Positions 9,201 to 19,943 of a DNA stretch of 25,493 nt are shown piece after piece. The position numbers and the translations under genes are program-made. The stretch lies in NCBI GenBank assembly GCA_001598975.1, contig BBXU01001238.1, positions 1-25,493 of the forward strand. Direction: 5' to 3'. Each line of letters opens with the position of its first letter. Positions within the stretch are counted from its first letter, which is position 1. The stretch is from Parachlorella kessleri. Its lineage: Eukaryota; Chlorophyta; Trebouxiophyceae; Chlorellales; Chlorellaceae. Under the pieces are notes generated by a model, which worked only from the letters and a program-made list of their open reading frames with translations, was not told the origin of the DNA and did not search any database.

Positions 9201-11728
9201 CTTGGGTGGCCGCTGGGGGACCCCTCGCTGGCGGTGGGGGCGGCGCTGATGCTGAATGTGCTGGGGGAGGCGGGGGGCGAGGAGGGCATGCGGGCGGCGC
9301 ATGAGCTCATGGGGCGGGCATACAAGGTGGGTGCTGGATGGGTGGGTGGGTGGATGGTTAGAGAAACCAGAAGGGGAGGGGTAGGCAACATGCATTGAGG
9401 TGCGTGGGTGGGGGTGGGGTTTGCAAGGCTCAGCGTGGGTGGTGGTGGTGGTGGTTAGTGGTTGCTTCAAGAAGGTTGTCAGGCGTGCTTCACGTGGTGC
9501 AGCCTACCTACGTGCCCGCAGGGATGGCATGTCCCGTGTGAGCTCAAAGAGAGCGGGGGAGAGGTGGGGTGACCGCAACTGCAAGGCTGTGTTGCATGGC
9601 AAAACAAGGCAAGGCAACTCAGGGGAGGGCAGGGACATGATAGCTGGGAAGGGGCCAGCGAGGCAGGAGGCCACCCAGGAAGCTGGAACAAACAGGCACC
9701 AGGGGGAAGCAAGCAGTGGCCAGCCAGTGGGTGCACGTCAGGACCTGCCTGTTTAACAGGGTTGGCGTGTGTGCTATGTCCTCCCCCGCTCCATTGTCCT
9801 TTCCTACGCGTCTCACGTCCACTCTGTCAACGTGGATTTTGCTTTCATGGCTGCTATCATGGCTGCTATCATGGCTGCACTGGCAGGTGCCCGGCGCCAG
9901 CGTGCACTGGTACGGCAAGGCGGAGGTGGCGGACCAGCGCAAGGTGGGCCACATCACAATCGTGGGCAAGGACAACGCAGAGTGCCGGCAGCGGCTGCGA
10001 GCCATCGACCCACGTAAGGAGAGGCTGAGGAGGAGCGCCTGGAGCCAGGGAATGTGCCCGGGGGGTTGCTGTCTGGGCTACAGGGCGTGCTGGTGTCTGC
10101 CCGCCTGCATGGCTAATGTCAATTGCCGGTCGACCAAGCACACTTTGCCTTCTTTTTGCTAGTCAGAAGGGCATTGCGGGGCCCCAGCTGCTAGGTGCAT
10201 GGGGGCTTGGCTTGTGGGGCAATTAGTTGGTGGGCCGCAGCCCTGCCTACACCCGTTCAGATCACGCCAGGGGTTCTTCGCTTGGAGGTGTCACATGTGC
10301 AAGCCTGGGCGGCCTCTTCTCTCGACCCTGCCCCCTTACTCACCACTCGGTTGTTGTTGTCTGGTGGTGGTAGCGGTATAGGCCCCTGCTCATCGATCCT
10401 TTCATGATGATGAGATCATCCACATGGTGTCTGATGCCTGCAGGGGCAGCTGACGCCATGGAGGCCGCCAGCCGCGCGGTGGCCACCCAGCTGCAGCCAG
10501 CGGCAGCGGGCAGCGGCGGCAGCGCAGCGGGCGGGGCGCTGGTGGGCGTCATCATGGGCTCCGACTCCGACCTACCCACCATGAAGGCCGCGGCCGAAGT
10601 GCTGCACGACTTTGGGGTGGCCTGCGAGGTCACCGTGGTGTCGGCGCACAGGTGGGTGGGTGGGTGGGTGGGTGGGTGGGGGCTGTGGCCGGCAGCGCAG
10701 GCAAAGCGTGGGAGCATGTTAGGTGATGTAAGGTGTGACCGCCCTGGCAAGGCGTTGTCGTCACTCCTGCAAGTCTGTTGAATGCGCTCCGCCTCGGCTG
10801 CATGTCCAGCGCTGCGACCATGTCAGGTTTAGGTCCCAAGCCTCCACTGACCGTTTTCTCTAACTCCCGTCTCCACTGTACCCGCATTCCCGGCCCTCCC
10901 CCTCAGGCACCCTGCCCTGCCTGCCTGCCTGCAGAACGCCGGAGCGCATGTTTGACTACGCCCGCGGCGCCCACCAGCGCGGCATGAAGGTGATCATCGC
11001 GGGCGCCGGCGGCGCGGCCCACCTGCCGGGCATGGTTGCCGCCATGACGCCCCTGCCCGTGGTGGGCGTGCCCGTCAAGCCGGCGGGGGCGCACCTGGAC
11101 GGCCTGGACGCCCTCATGTCCATCGTGCAGGTGGGGGCATGCGCGGGGAGGGGCATGCGCAGGGTGTGATGGTCCCCTGGGGGTGTGGTGTGTCTTGGAG
11201 GGGCCCAGGTGGGTGGGTGGAGGGGCCAGCATGATGCCCTGTGAAACTGAGGCTGGGGGCGGTTCGCCTCAGGGTATGCCATGGGTGCAGGACGTGCTGT
11301 GCTTTGCCCGATGCCAGGTGGCATGTGAACCTAGGGGGTACCAAGGGTGCATGTAGAGAGCCTAAGTGTGAATCTCATGACTCAGGTTCAAGGCGCCTCT
11401 GCAGTAGTGGGGGAAGGGGAGCTGTCAGGCCTTCCCCCAACCTAGTCGGTTTCTGTTTCACATGCTCGATACCACCCTCCATGCTCTTGCGACCTCCTGC
11501 CCAATACTATCACCTGCCCTGCCAACACCACTGCAGATGCCCAAAGGCGTGCCTGTGGCAACCGTGGCCATCGGGAATGCAGCCAATGCCGGCCTGCTTG
11601 CGGTGCGGATCCTGGCGGCATCCGATCCTGTCTTGCAGCAGCAGATGCTCGAGTACCAGGAACAGATGACACAGACAGTGTTGGGAAAGGCAGAGCGGTT
11701 GGAAAGCAGGGGGTGGAGAGACTACTGA
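6271..11728 (+). CDS. Phosphoribosylaminoimidazole carboxylase, PurK-PurE fusion, plastid-targeted
   Basis: This enzyme makes carboxyaminoimidazole ribotide (CAIR) in purine synthesis: PurK carboxylates AIR with ATP and bicarbonate, and PurE rearranges the product. Exons: 6271-6579, 6803-6976, 7297-7389, 7662-7768, 8007-8115, 8524-8713, 9055-9326, 9887-10013, 10444-10651, 10935-11130, 11537-11728. They total 1977 bases, 658 aa plus stop, with every phase consistent. Residues 1 to about 80 are Ser/Ala/Pro/Arg-rich and lack a domain, as expected of a plastid transit peptide. PurK (about 82-461) begins [19 protein letters not shown] and carries the ATP-grasp motifs [11 protein letters not shown] and [20 protein letters not shown]. 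An Ala/Gly linker (about 462-492) leads to PurE (about 493-658) with [39 protein letters not shown] and [17 protein letters not shown]. Nothing essential looks missing. Plants have the same domain order, whereas in bacteria purE and purK are separate genes. Confidence 0.95.
8755..8772 (+). repeat. GGGC tract in a PurK-PurE intron
   Basis: GGGCGGGCGGGCGGGG lies 42 bases into the intron that follows exon 8524-8713, and CCCA runs follow near 8798-8818. The G-rich and C-rich halves could pair in the pre-mRNA, or the G half could form a quadruplex. Confidence 0.8.
9018..9051 (+). repeat. C-rich polypyrimidine tract before the acceptor
   Basis: A run of C-blocks (CCCCCCC, then CCCCCGCCCCCGCCCCCC) directly precedes the acceptor GCAG at 9051-9054. 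It serves as the polypyrimidine tract of this intron. It is almost free of T, unlike most introns here. Confidence 0.7.
9845..9878 (+). repeat. 12-bp tandem repeat beside an intron acceptor
   Basis: The unit TCATGGCTGCTA occurs at 9845 and 9857, with a partial third copy from 9869 to 9878. The array ends eight bases before the acceptor CAG of exon 9887-10013. It is not translated in the proposed model, although the unit length is a multiple of three. Confidence 0.9.
10652..10682 (+). repeat. (GTGG)n tract at a PurK-PurE intron donor
   Basis: The intron after the SAHR codons starts with GTGGGTGGGTGG and continues as near-perfect GGGT repeats ending in GGGGG, giving at least six G-triplets in 31 bases. 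The 5' splice site itself is the first unit. This meets the usual sequence pattern for a G-quadruplex on the coding strand and in the pre-mRNA. Confidence 0.9.
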
Positions 11729-12656
11729 GGCCGGTGCTGTAGGGGCGACATTGTGATCTTGGGGGTGGCAAGGGCGCAGTGCTGAGAGCTGGCAGGGTGG
11801 TCTGGCTGTGGTGTAACTGGGCTGGGATTCAATACCGGACTTGCCTCCTGGTGTCACTTGTTTTATTGTCCATCAATGCGGTCGGCTGTTGTTCATATTT
11901 AGTTTGCCCTTGGTGGACTCTGGCTTGCGGTGCACCCCAGAATCCCAGCATCGCATTATACAAAAGGACAGAACGCCTGTTCTTCACAACCATGCTGGGC
12001 GCCCCCATTTATTGGACTGCACGTGCACAGGCAACAGAAGGGCAATGACAAAGGCCTTAAGAACCTTGACTCGCACAGCAGTCAGCAATGCAAGTCGTGA
12101 CCCAACAGAAGCCATGGTAAGTGATTGTACCTAAGCCGTGAGCACACAGGGTAATAGAAAAATAGACCTTGTTGTCAGCCTCACATGTAACTAGGGTGGA
12201 ACTGCCCATGGGCATAACAACTTCCGTATTCTCACTCAAAGATAAGACACTTCACAATTGAGTGATTAGACAAGTACCAGGCAACAGTAAATGTTCTGCA
12301 TGTCATGCGTCCATTCCTGGCAAGGCATCCAGCCCTGTCAGAACAGCGTTGACCCGCCTTTGACAGTCCTTGTAGCTGTACAAACACCAGTGTACCAAAA
12401 GAGCCGACCACCAATAGATGCCTGAATGCATTGGCAGATAGATGGATGGAGGGCCGGCATTGCAACATGGATTACCATGAGGCCATTTCTACAACTGCAC
12501 CCTTGGCGCACCCAACCTGTACTTTGCTGCCCCACAACCGAGGCAGCCCCTCCTTCCGCAGCATTAGAAAGTCTCAGCCTGCTCGCGCCCCTTCAACAGC
12601 AAGTCAACCATGGCCTAGCGGCGGCCCCTGCTCCTCCTCAGTGCAGGGCGTCTTGC
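11729..12656. other. Convergent intergenic region
   Basis: This lies between the 3' end of PurK-PurE and the 3' end of the SAM-domain gene. It contains the TGTAA at 11812 and otherwise no convincing coding signal. The part 12030-12420 is comparatively A+T-rich. I found no clear minus-strand TGTAA (TTACA) for the SAM gene. Confidence 0.5.
11812..11816 (+). terminator. TGTAA polyadenylation signal for PurK-PurE
   Basis: TGTAA lies 84 bases after the stop codon on the coding strand, a normal distance for green-algal 3' ends. A second TGTAA at about 12186 could be a distal alternative. Confidence 0.55.
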
Positions 12657-15600
12657 CTAGTGGTGCGCAGGCTCTGCAGCTTGGGCTGGGGCGGCTTGGG
12701 GTGCTGGGGCGGCTTGGGGCGCTGGAGCGGCCTGAGCAGCAGCAGCCGCCTGCGACTGCTTGGCTGCCGCCTGGCCATTGAGGCTGTTGGCTTGGGCCTG
12801 GAAGGTGGAGGCGTTGCGCTGCACCCAGTCCCGGGCCTGCTGGACCTGCAGGAAGGGCACACCACCCACGGCAAGAACTACAGTAAACACAGAACGTAGG
12901 AGGGCCTAGATGTCGAAGGGACTGAGGCTGTTGGTGTGCTGACAGTGGTGGTGCAGCCATGAGGCGCCTAGGTGAAGCTGAGCTGCAACTCAAGTAACCT
13001 AGTGGTGATCGTTCCTAGGCAGTGCCACCACCCCCCACCAAAAGCCTCGAGCACATTGCGGTCTTGGCGGACAGTGTCGTTCAAACAAGAGGCACCTCAA
13101 CCGGCCAGACAAAATGTGCACCTGCGCAAACATTTGCTCCACGGTCGCCATCCCCTTCCTCACACTCGCCATCTGCACAGAGGAAGGCATTGCTCGTGCA
13201 CGCTGATGACAGGAGGGTGGTACCAAATTAATTGCCACCAGGACACTGACACTTCACAGCACAAGCCTAGCCCTGACCACCAACTCCCTCCTATCCTGCG
13301 CTACAGCAGCACATTCGACCCTACGCAAGCCAGATCATGCTGCACCGCTGCGCTTTGCTGTGGTGTCGTATGCTGTGCTTGCGCCCTTCTGGCGTGGCTG
13401 CTCGCCTGCCTACCTGCATCATGCCGCCGACCATCCCCGGAGCCAGGATGCCCACAAACACGCCGCGGCGGGCGCCTTGCAGGGCAGCCTCTTGAATGTA
13501 GGGGATAGAGGGGATGAGGGCGCGTGCCTGCAGCGCAGCATGGGCAAAGCCGACATTGGCTGACCCCCTGACATCCTGCCAGAAGCTGCTACTGTTGCGC
13601 CTGCTGGCAGCAGCGGCGGGTGCAAGAATGGTTGCAGGGAGTGGAGAGCATCCTATCGGTCTATCGCTAACCTGACATGCTTGGTTACCTGTCAGTGAGC
13701 ACAGCAGGCTCGCCGTGACTGAACGGAAGCAGGCGAGGATTCCTGAGACGTCCGCAAGAGCAGCATACATGTACGCTGTGAAAGGCCTGGGAACCGGCCC
13801 ACGGCTGCACGGCAAAGCGAGACCCGGCCTCCCCCACTCCGCCCTTTCACCCTGCCCCTACCTGAGTTATGTCTTGAACAGCACTCTTCACCGCCTCGTC
13901 TGCTTTGCGCACCGTGGCCATCTCGATCATGTTCTGCATTCAAGCCAAGCGACGCTTTGCAGGTTTACTATTGGTTGCCCATAAGAGTGGGCACCCTCCT
14001 AACGGGGCTCGTGCCTTGCATAAGCGGCCGTTGACACCCCTTAACCCTTAACCCTGCCTGCCTAGTAGTACATGTCATGCCAGCAGGCCCAGCTTCCCCC
14101 TCAACCTGCCACACAATTTCACGGAGGACACACACGGGCAGCTGCCCGAAGCAATTGCGCCAGCTCCTGCCCCTGGTACACTACATCATACATGTGTCAC
14201 AGCCACCAACCTGCATGGGCGGCCCTCGCATCATGGCCCTGCGGCCCATGCCCACGGGAGGCCCGAACGCGGCCACGCGCATATCGCGGCCCATCCCCAT
14301 GGCGGTGGACATCGTTGTCACCGTCAAGCTCTGCACAGAAAATTCAGGCGGCACACTTGCGCCGGCGGCATGCGCAGTGTTGTTGGAGACTCCAGGGTAA
14401 CCTGCTGAGTGCACGCCAGAGTAGAAGAAGACAGCAGTGTGGCTGAGGCAGCACACAGGGTCGGAGGCGAAGGGTTACGCTACTTCGAGGGTGGTACATT
14501 TGGTCACTTCGGCAGTTGGAATCCAATCCAGGTTTATATGGAGGCACACCCAGCCAGCCACCAGGAAGGGCTCCCAAGCTCAACCACCCAGCCTCGACAG
14601 CACGCAGCCTTGCATTCCTCTGCTCTGCTAAGGCCAGTGCCCATCCTAGCCCTTGCGCCGGCACCAAATCCATCCCAGAAGAGAGTAAACTACACCTAGG
14701 TAAGTAAAGCACACTCCTCACCTTGATGGCACCCTGGAGCTTGCCCTCTGCCTGCCGCAGCAGCCCCGTCGCTTGGCCGTAGGTGCCGGCAAACTGCTGG
14801 GCCTCAGCCGCCTTGGTCCGCAGGTCCAGGGCCTCCCTTTCCAGCTGCTGAGTCGCGCTTACCTCATTGGTAGGCACGCTGCCCTTTTCCAGTACGGCAG
14901 CGGGCGGGGGTATTGCCGGGGCTGCCACGGGGAAGGGGGCAGGGGCCGCGGGCTCGGCTGCTGGTACTGCCACAGGCACGGCGGGGGAGGGGGCGGGTAC
15001 GGCCACAGGCACGGCAACCGGCGCAACCACCGGGGGAGGGGCCGCCGCCACGGGGTCGGGTGCAACAGTTGCGGGCACAGAGCCAGGGAACGGTACAGCC
15101 ACTGGGGGAGGGGTCGCTGACGCTGGGGTGGGCGCGGCCATGGAGGGAGCCATGTAGCTGCCGTTGAAGGGCACAGCCACCGGCGGAGGCGCAGCGATGG
15201 ACGGGGGTGGGCCGGTAGGCGCAGCGCCAAATGCTGGCGGCGGGACAGCCTCGGGGACGACTGGCGAGCCCATGGGTACCGCAGGGTAGGGGCTCGACAC
15301 CGGCGGCGCATAGCTGGGGGGTGCCCTGGGTGCTGGCTGCGGCGCTTGGCGGGGCTTGTCCCTTGGCAGGTTCGCCTGGATTTTCCGCACCTGCACGCAC
15401 CCGTGTGACACTTTGGAGTGTGCAGGCCTGCTTCTAGCTTTGAGAGCACCCATATTTATCGTGTCACTTGTTTAGTGCCTGGCTGGCATATGTGTGCAGG
15501 AGCCTTGGGCAGCCCAACCTTGCCTTGCCCAACAAGGTTTCAACCCACCTGGAGGGGCGTGCACCCCAGGTAGTCGATGAAGTCCGCCTCCGAGTAGTTT

Positions 15601-15779
15601 AGCAAGTCCTGACCGTTAACCCCGTTCTCAGCAAACTTCTCGACCAGCTGATCGAGGTGAAGTTCATGCAGGTAGTCCTGTACGTCTGCTGGGCTCCAAG
15701 ATGGTACGCCCACCCGCTTAAAGGAGCGCTTGGCGGGTTTCAATTCAGCCTGCTCCTCGTTGCTGAAGCATATGCCCAT
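12657..15779 (-). CDS. Lipid-anchored SAM-domain protein with Pro/Ala/Val repeats, novel architecture
   Basis: Exons on the minus strand, 5' to 3': 15779-15549, 15390-14722, 14330-14211, 13933-13862, 13575-13414, 13172-13122, 12845-12657. All six introns are phase 0 and the total is 497 aa plus stop. Residues 1-10, MGICFSNEEQ, carry the myristoylation pattern (Gly2, Ser6) with Cys4 suited to palmitoylation, so membrane anchoring is likely. Residues about 27-88 are a SAM domain: WSPADVQDYL, FAENGVNGQDLLNYSEADF and LGCTPLQVRKIQ. Residues about 90-240 are Pro/Ala/Val-rich, with repeated PPPVAVPF-GS units. Residues about 245-300 (QQLEREALDLRTKAAEAQQF) look helical or coiled-coil. Then come a Met/Gly/Arg segment (MGMGRDMRVAAFGPPVGMG), helices (ATVRKADEAVKSAVQDI), a hydrophobic stretch (RRGVFVGILAPGMVGGMM), a final helix (QQARDWVQRNAS) and AAPAPQ repeats. 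SAM domains mediate protein assembly. I recognise no family for the C-terminal half, and its function is unknown. ATG 15779 is the first ATG in frame. Confidence 0.78.
14722..15390 (-). repeat. Pro/Ala/Val-rich repeat exon of the SAM protein
   Basis: This 223-codon exon encodes a low-complexity linker. Units of the form PPPVAVPFNGS, PPPVAVPFPGS and PPPVVAPVAVPVAVPAP recur between the end of the SAM domain and the helical segment. Composition is dominated by Pro, Ala, Val and Gly, with few charges. Such a segment is expected to be extended or disordered. Confidence 0.85.
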
Positions 15780-18265
15780 TGGAACGGTCACCGGTCGATA
15801 TGAACGTTGTGGTAAGGGTCCAAAGTGGGCAACTTCGGTGGTACGCAACGGGGTATGGAGCAAGCGACTGCGCAGTATTAGGCACACCTTGGCCTTGGCT
15901 CTGCTCGGGAGTTGATCTAGTCACAAAAACGTGCCTGCTGCGGGTGCTTGCGTGACTACCTGTACGGGGGCGCCATGACGAAGCAATTGCCCAATCACAG
16001 GCTACCGTGGCACAGAGCAAGAACCGTTGATACATCTTGTTTTTGAGCCTGGGTGCGTCGTACAAAACGCTGTCCTGGTGGAGTGAGTGCATCACCATAC
16101 AGCTTCCTCTACACTCTTGGCACCACTCGTTGTCGCCAAAGGCCCAGCCTGCCTGCTCTCTGATCTTGCAACCTTTGGTAGTAAGACTGACTGATCCACA
16201 GCTGCTTTACTATCTGCTGCTGCAACCTTGCTTCCAAATTGGGAAAGCCATCTGCTACGAGCTGCAACAGTATGGCACTAAGGAGCGGAGCTGATGATAC
16301 CTTGGGAGAGGATATTGGCGGTGGTCACCTCGGTAACAAACTTTCTCTTGACCAGCAGCAGGAGCTTGGAAGGGTACCCACTTGTCAAAACCCTGTGGCC
16401 CAAAACCAGCAAGGCAAAAGCACGCCTGTTTGGGAAGGGCCAAGGGTAGCATTTGCCCCTTGGCCACAAGTTAGGAATAGCGCTAACAATACTACGTGTG
16501 CGCTCCCCCCCTGTTTTCCCAGTGAGCGGGGCTGGCGCATACGGCGAGCTTGGGAGTCAGCTGGTGGGCGGGGACGAGCCTACAGGTCTAGGAGAGGGTA
16601 TGTCTGGAAGGCCGCTCTGCTAGAGAACCCACTGCTGTGGATCATGTGAATGTGATCATGTGATGGATGAGCAACATCAGAGTGGGTTGAATGTAGGCTG
16701 GTCGGAGATCCGCTTAAGTCCGTTCGGCGCTGCCCTTGACCAGCTCCAGCTGCCCAGTGGGTTCTTGGTCTGTTTGTTTCTAGGTTGCGTCCACTTAATG
16801 TGAACAAGCTGCCCGCTGCGAGCTTGGGTGGTTCCTGGTGTGTGCAGGCGGCATTGGTACCCAGCGCTTCCCTCCCAAGGACACCACTGCGCCCTTGCCA
16901 GCCAAGCCCGCCTTTGCAGGTACGCCAGGGGGCCTTTGATGTGCACCTTGCACACATCACTCCATGCATATGCACTCGCTGTATTTGAATCTTTGTCTTG
17001 AGCCACATGGAATACATGATGGCCCTTGCCACCAGCATTGATCATCTGCTACCAGCGTATTCGCTTCAGCGCAGCCCGTCCTGCTTACGTCGCCCATGCC
17101 AGTCCGCATTGCTAATCGCCGCACACACTGTCCGACTGACTCCTACAGGCACGCTACGCCGCTGGCATTCAACAAGGGGAGAGCCTGTGTGCTTGTATGA
17201 CAGCAAGCCATGGGGCACCAGGCTGGTGCACATCACTTCCATACCTTGTGCATGTCCAGGTCACCACCCTAGCTCTGGACCCGACAACTGGTCTGGCAAG
17301 AGCGATGATGCCGTGCTGGGTGGACCCAACCCACACCATTGCGCAGGCGAGATACAAACAGTAACGACATCCTGAGAGCAGCTGACTAGCCCTCCCAGAA
17401 GCTGTGCTTCTCTTCACCAGGGATGTTAGTTGGGGTGTTAGTTTGGCCCATGTGGTTGTGGCCGCTGCTCAAGGTTTGCGGAGCGCACCACACAGCCTCG
17501 GCTGGTGGCATGCATATTGTAGCCATGGCTGGTGCTACAGGGCTGGCAGGGGGTGACGAGTGCATGCTGGTAATTAGCTTGTAAAGTGGCTGCGCACTTG
17601 CAAGACATGTTGTGCTGCTTGCCTACACGCCCTACCAAACTCAGCCTTCCCTTCTGTATCTGCATTCCAACTGCAGGCCGTGATGATCTAAGCACGGAGG
17701 ACTACCAGGCAACCTGAGAGGCGCTCGTGTGGTGACATGGGCAGGCTGTGCTACGTAAAGTAAGCTACAATTTCAACCGTCATCGTTCTTGCAAAAGAAA
17801 GCTGGCCTGACACCACGTATGCAGCAGCGCATGGCGTGGCAAGAGAGTAAACCTGATTGCTGACAATGCTAGTGCAGTGGCTGAGTGGCACTTCAACATC
17901 ATATGGCGCCTTTTTCTTCTCTGGCTAGATTCCATGTGGGGTGGATAGAAAGCACCGAGAGCGACGCATTTGTGTAATGAGATGAGGAGCAGAGAACACA
18001 AATGCATTATATTGACGCAGCTGGCACCTGCCACACTGCTGTCTGACCCCTTCCTGTCACTTGCATCTCCACCTCAAGAGCATATGCATGCTAATGGCGA
18101 TCCAATTAAAAGGCACGCTAGTTCCAGCAGGGCTTGTGTGAGTGTGGGCGACACACTGCCAGTGTCTGCAATCCCAGGCGCCCACAGTATCCATGTTACA
18201 CTTGTTGTATTACTCGCATTACTGTTCAGCTACACTAAACCAGTCAAACCAACACGTTCACCATA
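15780..18265. other. 2.5-kb region without a recognised gene
   Basis: This runs from upstream of the SAM-gene start to the 3' end of UBC13, so it should hold the SAM promoter and leader and the UBC13 3' untranslated region. I looked on both strands for exon chains with matching phases and found none. One minus-strand open stretch at 16278-16469 (including KLLLLVKRKFVTEVTTANIL) has a protein-like run but no partner exon and no recognised family. Base composition is less G+C-biased than in the genes. Confidence 0.45.
18196..18200 (-). terminator. TGTAA polyadenylation signal for UBC13
   Basis: TTACA on the plus strand is TGTAA on the minus strand, 66 bases after the UBC13 stop codon. Distance and strand fit a green-algal polyadenylation signal. 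Confidence 0.55.
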
Positions 18266-19600
18266 CTACGCCTGCGCATACTGTGCAGTCCACTGCCGGG
18301 CAACCGCCATGGCCTCTCCTTCATTGCTCTTCCAGTGTTTGGCTATGTTCTCGTCGAGCGGATCGTCGGGGTTGGGCGCACTCATCAACGCCTGGATGCT
18401 GCATCAGTTCCAAGCAGCAGGCCACAATACAGGTTGAATAGTGAGTGCATAGACCCCTCTCAGCCCAGTATACCCGTACCTCCTCTCTGATCGCATTCCT
18501 GCCACCCTTAATAATTACAGGTTGAGTCTCAGCCACCCCACCCAGGCCACACCTTACCTGGTGACCTGGTACAAATGTACCTTAACGGCTCGTCAAGGCC
18601 CACGCAGGGTGCTGCATCTCCAGCACACGCCTTACCACCCTTGGCAGAGCACCACCAAACCTTGTGAAGCAGCTACCTCACATCGATAGAGCAAAGCTCA
18701 TGCACCCTCCTGCACAACTGCGTACACTCCCAGGGCAACTTCCCGGTCGGCCCCCTTACCTGAGCAAAACTGTCCGAATCTGCAAGGCTGGGCTCCACTT
18801 GTCTTTGAGGATGTCAAGGCAAATGCGGCCAAGCTTGTCAACATTTGGGTGATAAATCTTCGTCAAAAACCGAACCTGCAGCGCCCAACACAACAGTCGC
18901 CCATGCAAGGGTTTGTTGCTGTGCACGAAAATGCTGACCAGCACGGCATGCATAAGCCTCCAGTGTTCGGTGTTCGGCCATTCAGTAAGAAAGTGGTGCT
19001 CTACCTTGGGAGCGGCCATGGGGTAGTCCTCAGGCAAGAAGAGCTCAAGCTTGTATACCCCCCCTGAAAAGTAGGCAGGAGGAGCAAGGTATCAGCGTGC
19101 ATGCCGCAAGGCAGTTGGAAGCCCTAAAAATGCAAAGCAACATGCAAATGCAATCACCAGTAAACCCCGTCACAGTGCAGGACCAGAGCCTCACCTTGGA
19201 AGGGCGAGTCCGCAGGACCAAGTATGATAACATTAAAATAACGCAAGTTGTCTTCGGAGGGGGCAGCACTGATGCCGGGCACTGCACAATAAGGCCAGGT
19301 TCTGAAGCTGTTGTCCAGCCTGTGGGCTGTAGGTTCAACACTGTTAAGGTTCAACGGGCGGCACCTCTATTACAGGCAAACACAGTGGCAGCAGCTTGCT
19401 CTGGAAACCTGAACCAGCACATACCTGGCTCGCTTAGCAAGCGCTGGGTTTCCTGCAACACTGGGTAAGTTTCTATCACGGACCAGCGACGAAGTGGGGT
19501 GATCAGCCGGGGGCCGGCCCCCGGTCACAAACTTACACCAGTCACTAACCTTGATTATTCTGCGGGGCAGCTGAGCCTGTTGTGCTTGCAGGGCTGCCAT
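18266..19600 (-). CDS. UBC13: Ubiquitin-conjugating enzyme E2, UBC13 (UBE2N) type
   Basis: UBC13 pairs with an Mms2/Uev partner to build Lys63-linked ubiquitin chains, used in error-free DNA-damage tolerance and signalling. Exons on the minus strand: 19600-19550, 19452-19425, 19281-19195, 19063-19005, 18875-18760, 18398-18266 (stop TAG). They total 474 bases, 157 aa plus stop, and phases agree at every join. The order of motifs is that of UBC13: [91 protein letters not shown] and [11 protein letters not shown]. The HPN triad is present and the catalytic cysteine is Cys94 by my count. The N-terminus is about seven residues longer than in animals (AALQAQQAQ before LPRR). ATG 19600 is the only ATG that fits. 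Divergent from the small gene at 19944. Confidence 0.96.
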
Positions 19601-19943
19601 GACTTGCGCCTGATCCTCCCTAAACAAACTCCGCCGGCTCCTGCGTCCTCAGCTGGCCCCCTATCGCCTGTGCCTAAGCAACTGGTATGCCTGAGCTGCT
19701 TGCAAGCATTAAGGCCGCTGGCAAAGCGGTGCAGAAGTGTCCCTAGCCTTGAAGCATTTTTCCCGCCACCTCCTGCGAGCGCCTGAATCTCAACATGCTC
19801 GTTTGTGTCGCGGGACTTGATTGCACAGCACATTCATTCTGGCAGCCGTAAGCTGGTGGAAGGTAGTCAGCTACCCTTCCAGTCCAGCTTAGGGTCCCTC
19901 AGCCCGAGGCCTGCAGCTAAGTCAACCAGCGTTGCTGGGAGTG
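19601..19943. promoter_or_regulatory. Divergent promoter region, UBC13 and small membrane-protein gene
   Basis: These 343 bases separate the UBC13 start (minus) from the ATG at 19944 (plus), so they probably hold both promoters. I see no clear TATA box or repeated element, so no specific site is called. Confidence 0.45.

Noticed and set aside
14041..14056. CCCTTAA repeats resembling a telomeric tract
   Set aside because: There are only about two and a half units inside a SAM-gene intron, and the unit is not the plant/Chlorella telomere repeat TTTAGGG. It is too short to mean anything.
16278..16469. Minus-strand 63-aa open frame as a gene
   Set aside because: It has no clear start, no joining exon and no family resemblance. 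Kept only as a point to check.
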